DNA of 64,000 nt from Chalciporus piperatus (Eukaryota; Basidiomycota; Agaricomycetes; Boletales; Boletaceae). Made by a program: the position numbers and the translations under genes. The stretch is taken from the NCBI GenBank assembly GCA_038093975.1, contig JBBPTG010000115.1, forward strand, positions 16,543 through 80,542, in the 5' to 3' direction. Shown in pieces: positions 49,017 to 60,194 of this stretch (within the stretch, counting starts at the first letter, position 1; each line of letters begins with the position of its first letter). Under the pieces are notes generated by a model. The model searched no databases. It was not told the DNA's origin and worked only from the letters and a program-made list of their open reading frames with translations.

Positions 49017-49275
49017 CGTATCGCCAACGGTGGCCCTCGTTGTTGAATCAATAACTGGGAGACGTGCCCACGCCTGAACTCGAGCAAATATCGGATCAGA
49101 CGTATGTGATCGGGGTTACCCTGCCGCCAATGGTGATGGGAATCAGATGACGGACCCGGAGTGGCCGGCGTGTTTGGCGTGTGTGGTGGGGGATCGGGCG
49201 AGGAATCGGAGTGCGATCGAGAGGAGTGGGGTCTGCGAGACGTGTTTGACGAGGTATTGTTGGAATGACTCGACG
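49017..49275 (+). pseudogene. Lysophospholipase (phospholipase B) tail, copy 1
   Basis: Frames around 49146-49265 read DPEWPACLACVVGDRARNR then RSGVCETCLTRYCW, the typical cysteine-rich end of secreted fungal phospholipase B. The upstream part is almost identical in DNA to 52878-53110. Frame breaks precede it and the catalytic region is absent. Here the RYCW end is kept, while part of the TQGYP block is deleted. Confidence 0.65.
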
Positions 49276-50264
49276 GTCGGGTTGGAGACAAGTATGAAGA
49301 GTGGAAGGACATCCTGTTTTTCGTCATTCAGGCGTTCGAATTCCCCGGATACGAAATGAGTAGTGTGAGATGGCAGTCCACCCCTCAGAGGTCCGACTGT
49401 TGGTGACTGTGTCGCAACGACAGTGAATCAACAACCTACTCGGTCACTAAAATATCCCGGTCGGTCGCGTAAATTTGGCTTCAAACGAGTCCAACTTCCG
49501 CCGAAGGAGGTCCAGCAAATGTTCTGATAATGCGCGGTCATTCGCTGGGCAAGAGTCACGAGTGTGGAATGTGCTTACCGCCTGTTTAGGCCGTTAATCA
49601 GTTGTGCGCACGTTGACAGCACAGTCTGTGGGGGAAGCGGATCCATCATGAAGTCGAAAACGGGAAAAGCTCTGGGACAAGAAGTGGGTTGTGTCTTCTA
49701 GTCGAGACAGTCACGGCGGTTGAGATAGTAGTCCTATTCTGCCTTCACGTCTGCGTATTTCTTGAGGCTCCTGCAAGTCGGGGCGGGGACTGTACACTGG
49801 GTCGTGAGTGCTTCGTCAGTGGTGATAGTAGTAGATCTGATGATGTTCTCGACAAGCACTACTGTACCAGCGAGATTGGATGTGGATAAGTTTCAGGTTG
49901 GGTTACCGTGCGATTCACAAGCCGACTCAAGGTCCTGGTGTTTTGCAGATATGCTGCCAGTGCATCTGTGTCATCCGACTCCTCCTGCACCCTCGCTCGA
50001 AATTCGTGGGCTAGATTTTGTGAACGTGAGCCTTCACTCCTGTGAAAGTAAAGGTCACATCCGAGTCGTTGACGCAAACCTCCCTCAAAATGAAGGGAAA
50101 TGTTCACACAGTGGACCCACTGACGCCCACATTTGGGCCTGAGGGATGTCTTGAGCAACATGAGGCCGGTTTGAACCAAACAACGCTCACCCGCTCTTCC
50201 AGGTTTTTGCACTGATCATTTATCTCCTCCTCTGTGACTCATTCCTACCCCCCTCTAGACGACC
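49276..50264. other. Intergenic upstream of WD40 gene B
   Basis: About 1 kb with no supportable gene. The right end must carry the promoter of WD40 gene B. Confidence 0.4.
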
Positions 50265-52149
50265 ATGCAGGTCTCGCAGGAACAACCGACAGAGACCCCC
50301 AGGCCGATATTGACCGTGACCTCAAATTTGGCAATTGATAACGACTGGATAACCTGTATAACATGGCTTCCTGGTGACCGTATTGTCACCAGCACATTCG
50401 GTGGCATTATGCAGATCTGGAATTCGACGGACGGGACACAAGTGGGTACTTCGATGGAGAACAGGCAAATTTGCTCGGGCATGGTGGCCACTAAAGATGG
50501 AAGGATCTTTGCATCTTCCTGGGCGGTGGAGTATCTGGTAGTATGGAGCGTGGATACGCAGGAAGTGGTGGAGGTCGCGTCGAAGGAACTTGAAGCCTAT
50601 GGTCCTGTCACTCGACGGATGCAATTGTCCCCAAACGAAGACCTCCTCGTTACCTATCACAAGGCTGCCAATGGGGGGTGTCTTGTCTTCTGGGACATCG
50701 CAAGGGCTATCATGGAAGTCAAACATGACATCCCATTCGACAGGGACGGGGTGGGGTTTTGTTACCGTTTCTCTCCGGATGGCAGGCGATTGGCGCTACA
50801 GTGCACCGCGCGAGAACTCATTGTTCTCGATGTGGGAACTGGTGAGAGTATTCTTCAGCTAGACGGTATTGGAGACGACACACGCTGCATCGATGCTATC
50901 ACATGGTCACTTGATGGAGCTCAACTTTTTTGTGGCTACTACACGACCGAGGACACCTTGGGTAAAATCTGTTGTCTCAGATCTGACACCGGCGAGCCCG
51001 CTGGAGAGCCATGGGTTGCGCACACCAGCCTTTTGAGGAATCTGTACCTCTCACCTGATGGCAAGTGTCTCGCAAGTACCAACAAACCAGGATTTCGCCA
51101 GGCAATAGTAACTGTTCGCTTTTGGGATGCGGAATCATGGAACCCTATCGGAGAGCCGCTCCCCCATGAAAAAGGTGTGTATGCAATGGAATTCTCGCCT
51201 TCGGGAGAGTTCCTTGCCTCTGCCGAAGGCGAGGACGGAAGATTCCACATCTGGCGTGTCCCCTCGCGGAATGATGGTCGAGAGGTACTATCGTTCGCTC
51301 ACGATCAGTTTCTTAACTCACCTCGATACTATATGCCCTACATGCCCTCCTTGACGTGCGTTCCAGGACTCGCTATGCCTGCTGTTCCTGACCTTCAGTA
51401 TAGATGCCAGCGGTCGTCTCACCTGACGCCAGCGGTCCGTCATTCAACCCTGATTTTCTTGATGCCAGTGTGAGTTTGCATACGATACATGCCCCCTGTC
51501 CGATTCCTCCCGCTGACGATCATTAGATGCCCGAACCACGTCGACCCGCCCTTCAAGATCGCTTGCCAGCGAGAGATAACCCATCCCGCGACAGTCCCCG
51601 CGTGCAGCAGAATAATTCGGCACTCCCTTGGCGGTGGTGGAAGAGAATACCTCGCCTCGTATTCAATCGAGTGCACCCAATATATCCAGGATACGCGCCG
51701 GCAGTGAGCTAATCACTCTCCCGTTCGTCACGAATACTCAAGTCTGCCTCTAACAGCGCGCGTACGTCGCGTCAAGGCACAGCGTGAATGATGAAAGTCT
51801 AAACTCACACGGGACTCGGACCGTGACGACGCCCACTGGATCTGGAGACGGCCCACTCTTCACGATCACTGTTGAATCCTCTTCCGGAGAGGAGAGCACT
51901 GAGAGTTCGAGGAATGCTACTTCCGTGGCTGACCTCGAGGTTGACCAAATTGGATGCTGCGGTCTTTTTGCTCGTCGACAGCCTGAGCCTGGAGCACCCG
52001 TAGCTCGGGGGCGACAAGATGTTCCTCAGGCTGTCGAGAGGACTTCGCGCGGTACTTCTCCACTTAACTCCGGCAACACACCCATTTACGTACCTTCCCC
52101 CCTGCCCCCTGTATCGCAGGACATTCTGGACCTCTCTGCCGTTGTATGA
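50265..52149 (+). CDS. WD40-repeat protein B with CCGL tail
   Basis: Paralogue of gene A in opposite direction, about 8 kb away. The main exon begins at ATG 50265 and codes WD-type units: CITWLPGDRIVTSTFGG then MQIWNSTDGTQVGTS, LVVWSVDT, AITWSLDGAQLFCGY, TVRFWDAES and FHIWRVPSR. Short 3' exons follow: one with MPAVVSPDASGPS (from about 51402), one with RPALQDR, NPSRD and RWWKRIPRLVF (51531-51704), and a last one from about 51784 to TGA 52147-52149 with an acidic region, IGCCGLFARRQ and the end DILDLSAVV. The same order in gene A supports the model; the first donor after the main exon is uncertain. It lies between two lysophospholipase remnants. Confidence 0.72.
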
Positions 52150-52600
52150 ATGACAAATACACCTGACACAGTACGACTGCCATATGACTACTATGTGTTG
52201 TAGAACGAATGTTACGAGCACAGTGACCTACCACTCACAGCATGGTTCAAGTCGGCGAATCCGCCGCTGAGTCGAGTACAAAGTGAGCGATGTACCATAT
52301 GATACGGCCACTTGCATGTTCGCAGCACCCTTTCATGGGGCGATCTCCGAGATTGTCAACGCTCACTGACAACAGCCTCAGACTATTGTCGCCGTCCATA
52401 GACACACTGGCAGGCAATGGGAGCAGGCTCTAGCTGGGCAAGGGCCATATGAGGTTTAGGTATATGCCATGCCAGTTATGTCTGGCGGTGCGAGCGGTGG
52501 TGAGGCGGTTCCGCTTCGACCGTTATTGTTGCGGATTCTGTAAGTGATTCCTTCGTGTTGGAGGAACTGAGATTGATTCTCGTGTGGTGCATTGGCGATG
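52150..52600. other. Intergenic after WD40 gene B
   Basis: About 450 bp of 3' UTR and spacer without a supportable gene. Confidence 0.4.
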
Positions 52601-52616
52601 ATAGAGCCAGGATTAA

Positions 52617-53130
52617 GTGTATTATTCTGTGAGAGATTCTTTGGCGGTGTCTAAATACTTGAGAATACGTCCGTCCGACGTCCATGGGTCCAATGACCCA
52701 TGGCCCAGATCCCATGCAATTTCACTCATCGATGCATCCCTCTCTAAAATCGGATCAACACCCCCTTCCACACAGCCTATAACTTCCCACCCGCCTACCA
52801 ACGTCATCGAATTCATCGCCGAAAACCACCCAAGCCGACCTACTTTCGTTGGTTGTGATTCCTCGACGGGAGCACCTCGCCAACGGTGGCCCTCGTTGTT
52901 GAATCAACAACTGGGATACGTGCCCACGCCTGAACTCGAGCAAATATCGGATCAGACGTATGTGATCGGGACGCAGGGTTACCCTGCCGCCAATGGTGAT
53001 GGGAATCAGATGACGGACCCGGAGTGGCCGGCGTGTTTGGCGTGTGTGGTGGGGGATCGGGCGAGGAATCGGAGTGCGATCGAGAGTGTGGTCTGTGAGA
53101 CGTGTTTGACGAGGGATGGAGTTTGGTGAG
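52617..53130 (+). pseudogene. Lysophospholipase (phospholipase B) tail, copy 2
   Basis: The open frame from 52617 contains VHGSNDPWPRSHAIS, RPTFVGCDSSTG and, after a frame-disturbed part (LANGGP is readable in another frame), TQGYP, DPEWPACLACVVGDRARNRS and ETCLTRDGVW. This is the order of the C-terminal third of fungal secreted phospholipase B. A small deletion near 53086 removes the RSGVC junction, and the RYCW end is lost. The catalytic GxSGG and aspartate motifs are absent. Confidence 0.6.
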
Positions 53131-54208
53131 TGGCGTTGGGATAGCGGGTCATTGTCGTTGTCGTGGTGATGAACAATGATGGACGGAGGAGCGATAGAGA
53201 GAGCGTTTGGCGTGATGGGTTTTTTGTTAACTTGTTTATCGATCGCTGGTGCGGCGGGTCGTTCACGGTCTACGATCGTTTGAGGTCCGGAAGGGGGACT
53301 GATATCAATGCGGAGGATGCACTTTCACGGGTCCTGTGGCGCCCGATCGCAGTCCAATGACTGTCTGAGTATATGAGAAGTATAACCCCATACAAACAGG
53401 TACCACCGCCAGGCCATGCCGCAGATCCCGGGCGTTTGGAGTCATGACCTTCCTCTGTGGTCCTCATGCGTGCACCGGTGATCGGTGCTCACTTGTCGAG
53501 TGTCAATCTTCCAAGAGTAAGACACCACGTCCGTTAGGATGAAGCCAATCCCGTTTCCCCCTATGTTGATCGGGTCCACGGTCTGGGGAAGCGTAGAGTA
53601 TTTTGATGTTGTCCGATTTATAGTAGTCCAAGCTGCCCGCCGCAATCCGGACGTAGACCTAGGTCAGTGCTTCAAACAAATATCGAAACCTTCCGTTGTG
53701 TCCAATCGACTGACCGAGCGAAAGCAGGCAAGACCATGATCGTATCCGAGGTGAGTGTCGGAATTGCAATGGTTGTATCACCTGCCCACATTGCGCCGTA
53801 CAGACTCTTTGGAATCCAACCCCCGAACTTCTCCTGAGTGATTGCGCCACTGAACGGCTTTTGGGAACGCTGCATATCACGTTCGATGGCACCATTCTGC
53901 CACCAGCGAGGGAAGATGATGGCGACAGGCAAGGCATTCCAAATCGACAGAATTTTTCGATGAGGGGAGTGGTCGACGCTTGAAAAGGTCAGCGTCGCCT
54001 GCGGGTGATCCAGTGCTCGAAGTTCGCGCTGGAAGAGAAGGGATGGCATAGAGCACAGGGTTCATTGGGTGCTGGTAGACGGACTAGATTAACCTACTGT
54101 TTCGGAGGCTACATTTGTTGGAGAAGAACTGAGGAACGCGGCTTACATCAGCGACGCGTTGTTGTTGTGCGACTGTGCCATATTTCGACTCGAACGCGAT
54201 CACAATAA
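53131..54208. other. Stretch with a possible decayed minus-strand gene
   Basis: On the minus strand, 54049-53672 reads as 125 open codons with protein-like composition (SIWNALPVAIIFPRWWQNG and WIPKSLYGAMWAGDTTIAI). After a possible intron, 53645-53500 continues plausibly (VDPINIGGNGIGFILTD). No family is recognised. Both pieces could belong to one unknown or decayed gene. The right end holds the promoter of the ELYS-like gene. Confidence 0.35.
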
Positions 54209-57200
54209 TATGGATGTCGTACGTTGCTCGCTGTTCTTGTCGTTCCCGACGCTGATGACGCTAACGACACACAGGACAATGACCAGCCCCTCGTCGCGTC
54301 AAACGTCGACCAATGGCTTGCGCTCTTCTCACCCGCCACCTCCAAGCCCAGCACCTTCCCGTTCACCCCCCATAAAATACACTCCATAGAGTCTCGGCGT
54401 GCACGCATGTCTGACCTGCTCATATTCGACGTTCTTCTCACTCGAGGTGGGATACGTACCCCCGACATGTACTTCCCACCCCCCGACTCCTCAGCGCTCA
54501 GGGAACTTCTCGACGCAATCGATAGCAGTGTCTACGACACCCTCAAGAAAGATTGCTTGGTTTATATTATATTCAAGTGGGCTTGGGACTTTGATTCGAA
54601 GGATACAAACGCAGGCTGGGAAACCCGGTTTATACAAGATCGGTGTATACCTCCCCAGTTTGCACAATTAGCGGATGCATATTGGTTATTGGACACTGGA
54701 ACTCATCTGGCTGTGAGTATCACTGTCAAAATACTTGATTTGGCTTCGAACGTTGAAATGCCACTCGTTTTCCGCTCTTTAGAAAGCGGTCTCCATGCTT
54801 TCCGATGCCCGCCTGAATAGAGACTATGTCTCCAAAATCCTGCAAGCACTCGCCCTGTCATCCTCTCCTGCTTCGTTCGCTAACGGCACCGCCCCTGCTA
54901 CTGCGGCTCTCGTTGTCAAGTATGTTCGTACAGCCAAACCCCTTCTCACTGAGCCCGATGACATCGACCTGTACGCGCTCTCGCTCGCTCAGCTGTTCTT
55001 CGCGGACGCATGGGCATACCAAAAATCTTTCCCCGAAGAAAGTGAAACGAGAGAAAGACTACTCAGAAAAATCGTAGGGTGGTGTTTGATGCGTGCGTGC
55101 TTCGTTCATATTCCCCTTCGTGGCAGAGTTAACCTTGCGCCAGCGAAACCGAAGCAAACACCCCTTGCACAACTTCTCGCCTTCCCCCTCTCACCTTACG
55201 AGGAATCATTCCTGCACAAGTTGGCTCTTCCCTCCTCACCCTCGTTACCCAGCACCCCTCCGCAAGCTGTCTCTAACTCTTTGGGCCCTGTGCTCTCCCC
55301 GCAAGCTATCTCCATTCTGCAAGACCTGCTCTGCGTGCGCGCGATCCAGTTTGGAGATTGCATTCGTGCCATCAAACTCGACCGCCAATTCTCGTCTTCT
55401 TCACCGCCCGGCTTCGGCAGCGGGACCTCTTCCTCTAATGTTGCCTCCAATGCCGGTCGAGAAACCATCAACCGGAAAGCCATCATTCAAGACCTCTTTA
55501 CATCGCTCCCACCCGCAGAACGAGCACTGCTGGAAGACGAGATTGGCAAGGTTGCCACTGGAGTACGTGCCAGCCTATCGCACGTGTTGACACCAAAGAA
55601 GGGACCGCCTGCCCCTCCACCTGCAAGGAGACCCGCACTAGGCGACTTGAGCATGAGCATGAGTTGGGACGACCTCGGTGCGAGTAGAAGATCATCCGCC
55701 CCAGCTTCGGTCATGTCTTCCATCGTCATGCCCAAGGGAGCCCCGATGGCCAAAGTTGGCCAGCCCTCCTCTGCATCGCCTTTCACGGCACGTGCGCCTC
55801 GACCATCTTTTCCACCTGCTCAACAGGCACCCACACCCAAGTTCACGGCGTTTGGCACACCTATACCACCTGTAGGGACGAGTGTGGGTACGGGTGTAAT
55901 CTCGGAGAAGGGCAAGACGCTCTTTTCGTCGACTGGTGGTCTGTCAGGAAGCGTGGGTCCGAAGCCCGTAGCGCGTACTTCGCTGTTTGAAACAGCGGGC
56001 AGCGCCAAGACTGCACCAAATGCGTTCTACAAGCCTCCCCCACTTCCGGCGACGCGACTCCCTCTGGAAATTGGAAGTTCATTGGTCAATTCCGATACTG
56101 CGGCTGGGCCAGCCATCGGAGCGAGCGCGGGACCACAGAACGGAAAGACAGAAGCAGAGAAGGAAGCAAGTGATGACGTCAGTATGCGCTCTGAGTCCGA
56201 CATCGAGATCGTCGAAGAGGGCAGTCAGGAGAGGTCAGATGTGGAGGAACGTGACGAAGAAGGTGCTGAGGAGGAGGGGGAGGAGGAAGACGCTGGGAAC
56301 TTCATCACCTCTGACATGAGTGGGGCTGCCGACCTCACTCTTCATCCGCGTCATGATGACGACATCATGGGAGACGATCAGGGAGCTGGGCCGGAGCTTG
56401 GGTTTAGCGTGTTCAGCGGTAGCGGGAGTGTGGTGCAAAATGGGAGTGTACGGACGAGTGCACGTCAGAATGGGCGTGGATATGGGGGTCCTTCGTATAT
56501 TTCGACGGCGTCTGGGGGTCGTCCATCGCCCCCTCGCAAGGCAGACAAGAGTCTGAACGTGAGTGCCAGTTCGAGCACGGCGGGCAGACGACGTGCACCT
56601 CCTGGTGCGTTCCACGCTGAAAGTGACGATCAAGATGAGAGCGAGGAGGAAAGCGCCAGCGACGACGAAGAGGAAGCGAAGGTTCACACACAGAAAACGC
56701 CTGTTACCTCTCCTCCCCGTACCACGCGCACGAGGACGCAGACTCAGACTCCTTCACGTCCTCCTGCTCGTTCTCAGCCTCGTCGCGAGTCGAAGAGTAC
56801 CGCGGGCACGATTATCGCTGCTGCTGTTGGTCGACCGGTGATTCGTACAAAGAGGATGTCCGGCAAGCTTAGTGCCCCGAACATGAATCAGAGTATACCA
56901 GGTTCATTGGTGGACGACGATGACGAGGAAGAAATCGATCACACGGACCCGCATGGCGAACAAGATTCGGAGGACGACGAGGACGAAGAAGAGGACGCGC
57001 TTGCACCACTTCCTTCACGTTCTGCCCGTCGCACAACTCGCTCTGGCGTCTTTGGCACGTCCGCCCGGTCTCAGTCGTCGGCGCAATCGAATAGCAAGTC
57101 GGCGGCCACCAGTACAAAACAGAGTACGAGTGCGGCTGCGAAAGGCAAGGCCAAAGCCCGACCATCTGAAGTGAAAACTCCGACGCGCCGTTCGTCGAGA

Positions 57201-57365
57201 CTCTCGACGACCTCTTCTGTTGCCTCGCTTTCACCGGATCGTACCGAGGAAGCGGTACAAGCATCGCCTACGAAGGGGAAGGCGAGGAAGAGTGTGGGGG
57301 GAAAGACGTCGGCAGCTGGGAGTGGAGCGACTGCGACGAGGAGTAGTACGAGGCGGAAACGGTAG
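54209..57365 (+). CDS. ELYS-domain nuclear pore protein, about 990-1010 aa
   Basis: Fungal relative of ELYS, which ties nuclear pore complexes to chromatin and helps post-mitotic pore assembly. Exons: 54209-54217 (nine bases, ATGGATGTC), 54275-54712 and 54783-57365. A further 51-nt piece, 55093-55143, has intron ends (GTGCGT and CAG) and a length divisible by three; removing it joins LMPKPKQTPLAQLLAFPLSPYE smoothly, so it is probably an intron. The helical ELYS domain covers about residues 20-330 (IFDVLLTRGG, FKWAWDFDSKD, FIQDRCIPPQFAQLADAYWLLD). The rest is disordered with acidic blocks, and the last 100 residues are basic, with RRTTRSG and RRSSRLS patches and end STRRKR, suited to nuclear import and DNA binding. 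Confidence 0.8.
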
Positions 57366-57756
57366 AGAGTGTGCATGGATCTTTCAGGATTTGGTGTTTG
57401 AATCTTGTTCTTCGACGTGAACAAAAGATGTGAGCATTCTATGCGCTCTAAGAGTCGCCTGAGATGGTTGCGAACGTTTGCTTCCGGACTGCAAGATCTC
57501 GGCAAGCGTTGCCTTCATCCTCCAGCATTTTCAATCATCACGACCCATGTACGTCGACGATGCATTAAGTTGACCCACAGCACGATTGCTACTCAAGTAC
57601 TCAAGCGCCATACTAAGACGCGTTTATTCAAATTATCTCAAAGTTCGGAAGATGATGCCCCATTCGCAGCATGCGCCACTTGTGAATTTCATGCCATTGC
57701 TACATTGCCTCCTAGTGAAGGGTGAACGACTGTCTTCATTCGACTCTTGGGTCTGC
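57366..57756. other. Intergenic, convergent 3' ends
   Basis: This 391-bp gap lies between the ELYS-like gene and CMC4. No supportable gene. Confidence 0.4.
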
Positions 57757-57996
57757 CTAGGGCAGACTAACATTGCCTGGGTGCTTCTTCAACCAGCGTT
57801 CAACGACAGCCTCCGTTGGACACGCCGTGGACTCCGCTCGAGAACCCTCTGTTTTGTACATGTCTGAGCAGCATGTATAAAGCTTGCGCACATACTCGTC
57901 GCACTTCTCGGGTTTATAGGTGTTGCGGGAGAGACAAGCTTGCAAGGCGCAGGCTGTCCCGGTACATTGGGAAGAGAGTGGCATTCGAATCACCAT
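57757..57996 (-). CDS. CMC4: Mitochondrial CMC4-like twin-cysteine protein, 79 aa
   Basis: Small protein of the mitochondrial intermembrane space, imported and oxidised by the Mia40 relay. It has the CHCH-type pattern: CALQAC, then a ten-residue loop to C at YKPEKC, then CC at RKLYTCC, with flanking cysteines QC near the start and TAC near the end. This spacing matches human CMC4 (p8-MTCP1). ATG 57994-57996 is the longest start; the inner ATG that gives MPLSSQC looks more like the family start. It is not clear whether a short upstream exon exists. Confidence 0.82.
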   Translation of the reverse strand: MVIRMPLSSQCTGTACALQACLSRNTYKPEKCDEYVRKLYTCCSDMYKTEGSRAESTACPTEAVVERWLKKHPGNVSLP

Positions 57997-58777
57997 GATC
58001 GTTCTGTGAGTTTTTCTCAGGACCTGGACTCACCTTCTTCCTGACACCGTTGCAGTAGAGTCTACTTTCCAGGAGGCTGTCAGCGTGTCGTCCCACTACT
58101 AAGGGTCTGGCTGGGATAACTCACCATCTGGGTGATGGAGTAATTGGCAGGGGCCGGCGTTCTCCGCGAATGTCCAATCTGAAAAGGACCTACCCCCTAT
58201 ATATATCTGATGCTTGCGCCTTAGTCGAATGTGTCCCCGAGGATTGTACGATCCTTGTGTTCACGTTCGCCTGAAGTTCAAGCCTCGTCATGGGCTCAGT
58301 AGACTCAAGGTATTCTCCCCTTGGCCAACACAAGAATCGATCATCGTTCTCCAGCACTCAGTGTTGTGATTCCACTCATTCAAACACTTCAATTTGCATA
58401 GCACCCACGACTATTCACCGGTACAAACCACACTTTGGCTGAAATCATACACGGAGTAGCAACCTCTGGGGTGAGTAACCAACTTGAAGAAGCAACTCAG
58501 AAGACGCTGACATCCTCGATCAGCACCATCGTCCAGGGTCCAGGGAGACCTCAGACATGAGGTCGTCCCGTTCGTCCGATACCTCAGAAATACGTAACGA
58601 ATTCACGTCACGAGGTGGTGCTGCCCAAGAGTTGGATGAAGCAACAAGTCACAATACATTCATTGCCTTCACCTTCACAGATTCTCTTAAACTAAACCCG
58701 ATTCCAAACTTTAATCAAGCCGCGCCTTCACTAACACTATTTTTACAGATTTACAACCTTCGAGACTTTGATCCAAT
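57997..58777. other. Intergenic without a supportable gene
   Basis: About 780 bp between the CMC4 start and the hydrophobin stop, with the CMC4 promoter at the left and hydrophobin 3' UTR at the right. Short frames only. Confidence 0.4.
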
Positions 58778-59498
58778 TCACGCGTTGATAGTGATAGGGG
58801 AACATCCGATGTTGATCAGCCCGCTCTATAGAGAGGGATAAGTGACAGCTTCAAGCTCTTGCGAACATTAGTACTCACGAAATTATTGTCAGTGCAGCAA
58901 ACGGGCTGCTGGGTGCAAGCGCTGCCGACCCCGGTGCCGGCACCCGTGATTGGGGAGCAACTAAGGCCAACCTGGCCGGTCACGCCAGACCCAGGGATAC
59001 CCAACCAACCCATGAGTTCGGTAACGGTGCTGGAAGAGGACTAAGAACGCTCCTGATTAGCGTCTGTGCCCTAGTGATGATGGTGACGAGAAGCCTCACA
59101 TCTTGGATGCTGTTGCAGCAGTGGAGGTCTCCAGTGTTGCACTGGCCGCCCGAGTTTTGGTAGCCCGGGTTTTGGTTGCCCGAGTTTCCATAGCCCTGGT
59201 TTCCGTAACCCTGGTTTCCGTAGCCCTGGTTTCCGTAGCCCTGGTTTCCGTAGCCCTGGTCTCCGTAACTCTGGTCTCCGTAACCCGGCTTCTGCTTGCC
59301 TTGGTTTTCGTTCCCGTAGCCCTGGTTCCCGTAGCCCTGGTCTCCGTAGCCCGGCTTCTGCTTGCCTGAGTTTTCGTTTCCGTAGCCCGAGTTTCCGTAG
59401 CCTGGGTTTTGGTCGTCCGGTTTTTGGCCCGAAACACTGGGGGCGGCGACGGCCAAGGCCGCGATAGAGAGGAGAACCACAGAGGTGCGGATGAACAT
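58778..59498 (-). CDS. Class I hydrophobin with long GYGNQ-repeat front, 202 aa
   Basis: Secreted surface-active protein that assembles into the rodlet coat of aerial hyphae and fruit bodies. Exons: 59498-59100, 59040-58879 and 58825-58778 (609 nt). A signal peptide ([20 protein letters not shown]) is followed by about 95 residues of [10 protein letters not shown]-type repeats and QKPGYG units; the first cysteine is at about residue 120. The hydrophobin core follows with all eight cysteines: [10 protein letters not shown], then [27 protein letters not shown] and IGCSPITI, in the class I spacing. Introns lie in the usual places. Ordinary class I members are 100-130 residues; the excess is the repeat front. 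Confidence 0.93.
59160..59425 (-). repeat. Pentapeptide-coding repeat in the hydrophobin gene
   Basis: A 15-bp period (plus strand CCGTAGCCCTGGTTT, and variants) coding GYGNQ, present in an unbroken run of at least five near-perfect copies around 59190-59265 and more diverged copies beyond. Confidence 0.85.
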
Positions 59499-59572
59499 CG
59501 TTTTAAGTAGGTCGAGTTGGACTTTTACTGAAGGAGCTGAAGTTCCTGCTGGTCAACGGTGCATCCTCTCAC

Positions 59573-59580
59573 ATTTTATA
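59573..59580 (-). promoter_or_regulatory. TATA box of the hydrophobin gene
   Basis: TATAAAAT on the minus strand, about 75 bp upstream of ATG 59498, as expected for a highly expressed hydrophobin. Confidence 0.6.
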
Positions 59581-60194
59581 CCTTTCAGCTCCCCTCCTGA
59601 CGCCCGAGCCTCCAAGGAGAAGGTGCGCGATTGGTACATTCCTTGATCACAGACCAAAGCATTTCACATGCAATGCTGTCAATATTGCTTTCCAGAACTT
59701 CTTGTGAGCGCTGTTAGCATCACCACGGTGCGCATGAACGATATATTATGAGCACAAAATGAAGGGGGGGCGCACGAACAAAGTGACCGTCGCGACTGAC
59801 TGGCACGCCGACGCCGACGCCCATTGATGCACCGCACTCCGCCGACGTCGGGTTTGAAAGTCCGTTTGAGTCTGGTCCAGCTGTTCCCCGAACAAGGTGG
59901 TACTATATCAGAGTGATCACCGTGCTGCCGCGCCGAACCAAAATAACAAGCATCAAGGAAAGGTAATGTGCAAGACCATCCTTGAAACATTGTAGGTACG
60001 TCTCAGCCCCTGAGAAGCATCAGCAACGACGCGTTCGTGTTTGTGTGAGGCAGAAGGACAAACTTAATGAACTTCGTCTGCACTCCGGAGTACTCCTCGT
60101 CTCGGCGTCTCGACCTCAGGTTCAAAAGTCACGTAAATGGGCTCGGTGCTACATTCAAATGTGTTGTATTTCCATCAGCAATACAGCCCCATTC
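59581..60194. other. Intergenic upstream of the hydrophobin gene
   Basis: About 600 bp without a gene. Upstream control of the hydrophobin is probably here. Confidence 0.4.

Noticed and set aside
59103..59369. Plus-strand frame with [11 protein letters not shown] repeats
   Set aside because: Antisense of the hydrophobin pentapeptide array; the minus strand has signal peptide, eight cysteines and introns.
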